Positions 59,513 to 64,000 of a stretch of DNA of 64,000 bases are shown in pieces. A program made the position numbers and the translations under genes. Source of the stretch: Uranotaenia lowii (Eukaryota > Arthropoda > Insecta > Diptera > Culicidae). The DNA lies in assembly GCF_029784155.1 (NCBI RefSeq), contig NC_073693.1, forward strand, positions 315,193,536-315,257,535. Direction: 5' to 3'. Positions within the stretch are counted from its first letter, which is position 1. The number at the start of each line of letters is the position of its first letter. Under the pieces are notes generated by a model, which worked only from the letters and a program-made list of their open reading frames with translations, did no database searches and was not told where the DNA came from.

Positions 59513-59948
59513 CCCTGAGCGGACTTTTGAGAAAAATTATAGCAAACTTTGCTATCACGCCTTCAGAGTAAAATTAGCTCTTATTTTGCTTGACATAACT
59601 TGGTTGGCTTGGTTAGCAACATAATACCAAATTTGCTAGAACTGAGACCATAGCTACACCTCAATTTTCGAAAGATTTGAGAGCATAACGATGTTTTATT
59701 TTGCTATCATTTGAAAATACGTGATACCTTATGTTGGCATCGTTGTGCTCTCCAAGCTCTCGAAAAATGAGGTGTAATTAGGCTCTCAGTTTTAGCAAAA
59801 TTTGGTATCACTTTGCTAACCAAGTATGAAAATTTTTGCTCTCATTTTTGCTGTGTACCACCTTATGTCAAGCATAATGAGAGCAAATTTGGCCCTCCGG
59901 GCGTGATAGCAAAATTTGCTATAATTTTGCCATAAAAGTCTACTCGGG
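59513..59948. mobile_element. CCCGAGCAGACTTTTATGGC foldback MITE, copy 3
   Basis: The left end is CCCTGAGCGGACTTTTGAG and the right end GCCATAAAAGTCTACTCGGG. The central halves are complementary (CTACACCTCA against TGAGGTGTAA). It is nearly full length. Confidence 0.72.
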
Positions 59949-60639
59949 AGTACTACTAAAATAAAGTGTCGTTTTTAAAAGGATAAAAAAATATTTACAT
60001 TTAAGCGTCACTGAAAAATAAAAAAGATTATTAAGGGTAAGCTAATCATTAGAATGTTATATTCCATATCAAAGCTTTTTCATCGAATTATAGATTTTAA
60101 ACAAATGGAATCTTGTACAGGCATTTTAAGCATTTTATGTCGATGGAATCATCAGCCTATGAAACTGCAAATGGGCCGTAAGATTTGTTTGAGGAGTTTT
60201 TGGAAAATTATTGATCAATTGTTGGTCCTCTAATAGATATCAAATATTTTCAAACAACGTTAACTAAAATCCCAAGTTCTTGGAAACAAGTGAGTAAACT
60301 TGACGATTTTTTTTATTTTTTCTTAGAAACATTTTGTTTTTTTTAATAACTTAACAAGCAATTATTTAACACCTTTAAATATGCAGTGCACGTTTAACAG
60401 ACCGACAACTTTGCTAATGAAGAGAACAAAAATTTAAGCGCCTTTCCGTAAACCGTTGATTCTGGAATTTAGAATTTAAAAAAAAATGTTGAGAATGTTT
60501 TTTTATCTTCCGTTTCTATACAAAAGCGCAGAAATTTTTACGACAAAATTATATGTTCGAGGAATTGAACATAATGTTTAAAATAGAGATGATCCCATTC
60601 AAAAAGCTGGTAAAAATCGTTATTCTTTCATTCTGGTGT

Positions 60640-60907
60640 CATTTTATATTAGGATAGCAAAGACACCTTAATGATGCCTTTATTGTGCTATCATCCAAAT
60701 ATCATCGCCAATTAATGCTGTCATTAAGCTCTCATCACCTCATTAAGGTTTGGTTTTGCTGTTACATAAAACACCAATGAGAGCTTACAGATGCGTGGTT
60801 TTGCTATTAGAAAAATATCAACAGCATAGGATGCTATCAGTAAGCTGTTGCTACCTCATTTTGGTTTCGATTTGCTGTCGTTTCAGGCATCAAAGTCTGC
60901 TCGGGGC
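60640..60907. mobile_element. CCCGAGCAGACTTTGATGCC MITE subfamily, copy 3 (right part)
   Basis: Ends GGCATCAAAGTCTGCTCGGG at 60907. The interior has TTAATGATGCC and TTTTGCTATTAG strings shared with 25130-25373. The left end is not recognisable. Confidence 0.5.
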
Positions 60908-61603
60908 TCTAAATAGCTCCCGAACATCTTCACATCTCCGGTTGTCTGTCTGAGAGAAACCAAGATGGTACGATTTTAAACGAAGTGAAATCTCCGCAGC
61001 TACAAAAATGGTCAAAGATACTGCAGGTGGGACGACGAGTGAGCAAAAAAAATCTGAAACCTTCTAGCTTCGGGACCCGTCGTCTGATGTTGGATAAATT
61101 CCGGAAAAGGTAGGGATGCTTCTTACTTACCCGTAGATCGAGGATTCTTCCAGGAGGACGAGTGTAGTTTAAATTTAATCTTCATCCTTCCATCTCGGAT
61201 TATAGAAGGTACAGTACAAGCTACACTACTATTTTGTGTCGAAGAGCAGATTGGGTGCGGGTGAGACGAAATGGTTGTTAGGAAACTTCTTCCCACACTC
61301 GGGCAAAGCTGGTGAAAATGTTGTTGACTGTCTTCTTCCACTGACTGGTTAGCGAAGCTAAAGGAGGAATCAAGTTTAGACGAAAAATGATGATACCATC
61401 TTTATCTTTCAGGTGGGTCAGCCAGTGAAAAGCACGTAAACATAAACAAAGTTCGGAACCGTCGAGATGGGATGGCGTTTTTAGTGCAGCGCATTTTGGA
61501 AACTTTCTTTTGAGAAATCGAGAGCATTGATCTTCCCGGTAACTGGAGGAAAATATACTTAAAAAGGGAAAAAAAACAGAGTCATTTTCAATTCATTTCA
61601 AGT
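60908..61603. other. No supported gene
   Basis: Somewhat GC-richer than the surroundings, with short frames on both strands and no recognised domain. It might hold untranslated or exonic sequence of the minus-strand candidate that follows. Confidence 0.3.
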
Positions 61604-61891
61604 TTAAAACTGTTTATTCTTGAATGTTGCTGGTACACATTCAGGCGCCTTCTTTTTTTTTTGTGAGAATTCTAATTTTCTGTACCTTTTTATATTCCAG
61701 CTATCCAAAAATAATATTTTTTTTTCATTCAAGAATTTAGAAGTCACCTTTTCTAAAAGTTCAGGCCTAGTCTTGAAGCCAAAAAAGGTACCGATTATAC
61801 TTTTTCTGTCTACTGAACGGTCTCTGATGGCAGCTATCCGACATAAGTAATTGCCTTGCCGGCAAAAGTCACAGCCCGCATTGAATGTCAC
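61604..61891 (-). other. Possible terminal coding exon, minus strand
   Basis: The frame runs from an acceptor TTTCCTTTCAG (ending at 61892) to a stop at 61604. About 95 codons begin VTFNAGCDFCRQGNYLC and continue with FFGFKTRPELLEKV. The cysteine spacing and amino-acid mix look protein-like. The end of the frame is a lysine run from an A-rich tract, so the true exon may stop earlier. No partner exon could be joined with confidence. Confidence 0.25.
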
Positions 61892-63564
61892 CTGAAAGGA
61901 AAATATCATACTTACATAATATCCAAAATTAGAATTGAAATGTGAATAATTTCTAAATTTTGATTGAATTATTTCCAATCAATGGAATATAAATACCGCT
62001 CACTATTGGCCAAAATATTTTAGACAAGTAATCAAAGCTAAAAATAGTTACACCAATGTCAGTGCCAATGTCAAGAATCGAAAGTACATAACTCCATAAT
62101 TTGCTGTTAAGTAAGAAGTTAATTTGTAAAATCAGACTTCCAACCAGAGTCCCAGTTAACAGCAATTGTATTCGTAACCGATTGTTATGAAGAAAACGTT
62201 TTTGTGGATTTTAAGTCAATTCTAGTAGCCACATAGGGTAGCTCGTATACCTAGATATGATCAAGTTGTTACCGACAGGCTTGACGTGCTGCACTTCACT
62301 TTCACGTACCTACCAAATTCAACTCAATTCAAGAATTAGGTCGGGCCGGCGTTTCATTTGGTTTTCGATTGAGTGCTCAGAAAAATGTAGGTGAGCTGAT
62401 TTTAAGAGAAGATAAAAAAAAATACTTGTAGTTTAATTAACGGTCAAAGGAAGTTTAAGAACATAAAAGAAGTAAATTGTATCTCATTACTCATTTGAGA
62501 TTCATAGCAGGTTTTTTAAGCACCGAAATGTATTTGTTGGGTTTTTTTTTAAATTGGTAATATAAAGCGCCTTTGTGTATGCAATCAGGGTGTTGAATAG
62601 AATAAAAAAAACCTTTTTTTTAGATTTTTACATTTTCATCCCTCTTCTCGAAACTATCCCCAGAAAAAGTTAGCGATATTTTATAAGGGGTTTCCAGCTT
62701 TTTACTGCTGCTCACCGAGCTGTTTTATTTTCTAGTCCAATGCTGTCTTCGGATGATATTTTTATGAGATAGAAAATGGTTTGACACAGCTTTGTGTGCC
62801 ATTTCGGGATGTGCAGTTTATCTTCTCGAAATCGTTTCCAATTTTTAACTGCGCTCCTGCAGCTTGAAGCAATTGGCTTAACATGCATAAACAGAAATAA
62901 AATTGTTTTTTATCGTTTCCTTTTTTATTAAAATGACCGTAAACTAGTTCTTTTTTAATCAATATTGAAAAGCGTTGGTTCCAAAAAGTATAGATATTTC
63001 CAATATGTACTAATATTAATTTTGAGAAATAATTGGTTTATACATTCGTAATGTACAATTTCTTAACACTTTTTCTTTTGTATAAAATTTTCAGAATTTA
63101 GTTTTAAAATTTAGCTTTTTTGAACTAATGTACCGAGAGCTTAACATTCCTTGAAATCTAAAGGTTCAAGGCGTTTAAATAAACTTCAATTATAAATGAA
63201 TACCGTCAAATGGGGCATCATGCAAAAGCAGGGCCAGATTAGGGTTACCATACGTACTCTTTTAAGAGTACATGTACTCTTCGAGAAATGAGCGTACTCT
63301 TTTTTTCTGAAATGTTACGAAATATACTCTTTTTTGTTTAAGTAATTAAATAAAACTTTCTTATAAAAATTTACTTACTTCTTCCGATACATAAATATTG
63401 TATCCTAATATATACAAGAGATCCAACATTTCAGTTTCGCTTTTTTGTTGAATGTTTCAAAGGATAGATACCAGTGGAAGGAATCACGAGTACATTCACG
63501 ATTTCAATCGGAATTTTTCGTTCAAAATAAGCGCCTTTGAGTATGCAATGAAATCCTGGACAGA
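61892..63564. other. No recognisable gene
   Basis: AT-rich. GCGCCTTTGTGTATGCAAT at 62567 and GCGCCTTTGAGTATGCAATG at 63531 are copies of a motif dispersed through the window. TACTCTTTT-like strings cluster at 63255-63340. Confidence 0.45.
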
Positions 63565-63825
63565 CAATAGGGGAGAGTGGGGATAATTGATCCCCTTTTC
63601 TTATTTTCACCATATCTTTTTAGAAAAATTTAGCAACTCGCACTCTTTTACATTTTCTGACAGCGTGTAACTTCAAGTTTCTATGCTCCTTAAATTAGAA
63701 CGAAACTTGAACCCGTAGATGAACTAGAAGCATTTTCGTGAGAGTAAAAAAATTGCGATATTTTTGAAGTTAAGGGAGACTTGATCCTTTATTCAAGAAG
63801 CCCTAATCCAGGGGAAAAATCATAC
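63565..63825 (+). repeat. Dispersed 280-bp repeat, copy 2
   Basis: Aligns in inverted orientation with 44925-45215. Shared strings include TTTTCTGACAGCGTGTAA and AGAAGCATTTTCRTGAGA. Boundaries are approximate. Confidence 0.65.
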
Positions 63826-64000
63826 AAAACCCCAAGATAGAATGTTAATTGACTATTTTGGTCATGTTTGTTCTCATTTCACAATCTATAATTGTCAGAA
63901 AAAAAATTCTATAGCCTATTCTCAACCCTTATAACATTGCATACTTACGGGCGCAATTTTTATAAACAAGAAAAAATCAATTATTTTAGCTCTTTTCTTC

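Overview
The window looks like non-coding, transposon-saturated nuclear DNA of a dipteran insect, most likely a mosquito or close relative. It is AT-rich. It carries a DD37E mariner-type transposon (the ITmD37E lineage was first recognised in mosquitoes), a tRNA-related SINE, Helitron-like elements with CTAG ends, RTE- and R1-type non-LTR retrotransposon relics, short insect-type introns and many foldback MITEs. There are no operons, ribosome binding sites or CRISPR arrays. The species cannot be fixed from sequence alone.

Layout. 1-4.5 kb: foldback MITEs, a SINE copy, a TA-flanked mariner-type MITE, and a TTAA-flanked piggyBac-like MITE inside another MITE. 4.6-7.9 kb: two Helitron-like elements, the second holding a nested insertion. 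9-11.3 kb: a cacagaat-rich repeat and a long-armed foldback. 12.4-14.5 kb: a 5'-truncated RTE-type reverse transcriptase on the minus strand, then a GC-rich block with a 90-bp minisatellite. 16.1-19.9 kb: a diverged 155-bp array, mariner copy 1 (three stop codons, right end lost), an LTR-retrotransposon protease fragment and an inverted Helitron copy. 20.2 kb: a tRNA-Lys-like sequence followed by CCA. 21.5-25.4 kb: several MITEs. 27.2-28.2 kb: two adjacent, unrelated minisatellites. 30.3-34 kb: SINE copy 2, decayed R1-type remains on both strands, and a tandem array split by a hAT-like insertion. 35.2-38.0 kb: an array of about 316 copies of a 9-bp unit. 38.1-39 kb: a Harbinger-like MITE. 41.1-42.4 kb: mariner copy 2, full length with one stop codon. 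44.9-48 kb: dispersed and duplicated repeats, one split by a probable solo LTR. 50-51.7 kb: interleaved foldbacks and a second hAT-like element. 53.2-61 kb: MITEs and the only plausible host genes.

Host gene content is thin. Two candidates have recognisable promoter and splice structure: a three-exon model at 57.3-59.2 kb (+) and a compact two-exon model at 54.4-54.8 kb (-). A single exon at 61.6-61.9 kb (-) is weaker. None resembles a family I can name. Nothing suggests a cooperating pathway. What ties the region together is layered transposition, where target-site duplications, nested insertions and paralogous empty sites give relative ages. No autonomous element appears intact; mariner copy 2 is closest, one nonsense codon short of an open transposase frame.
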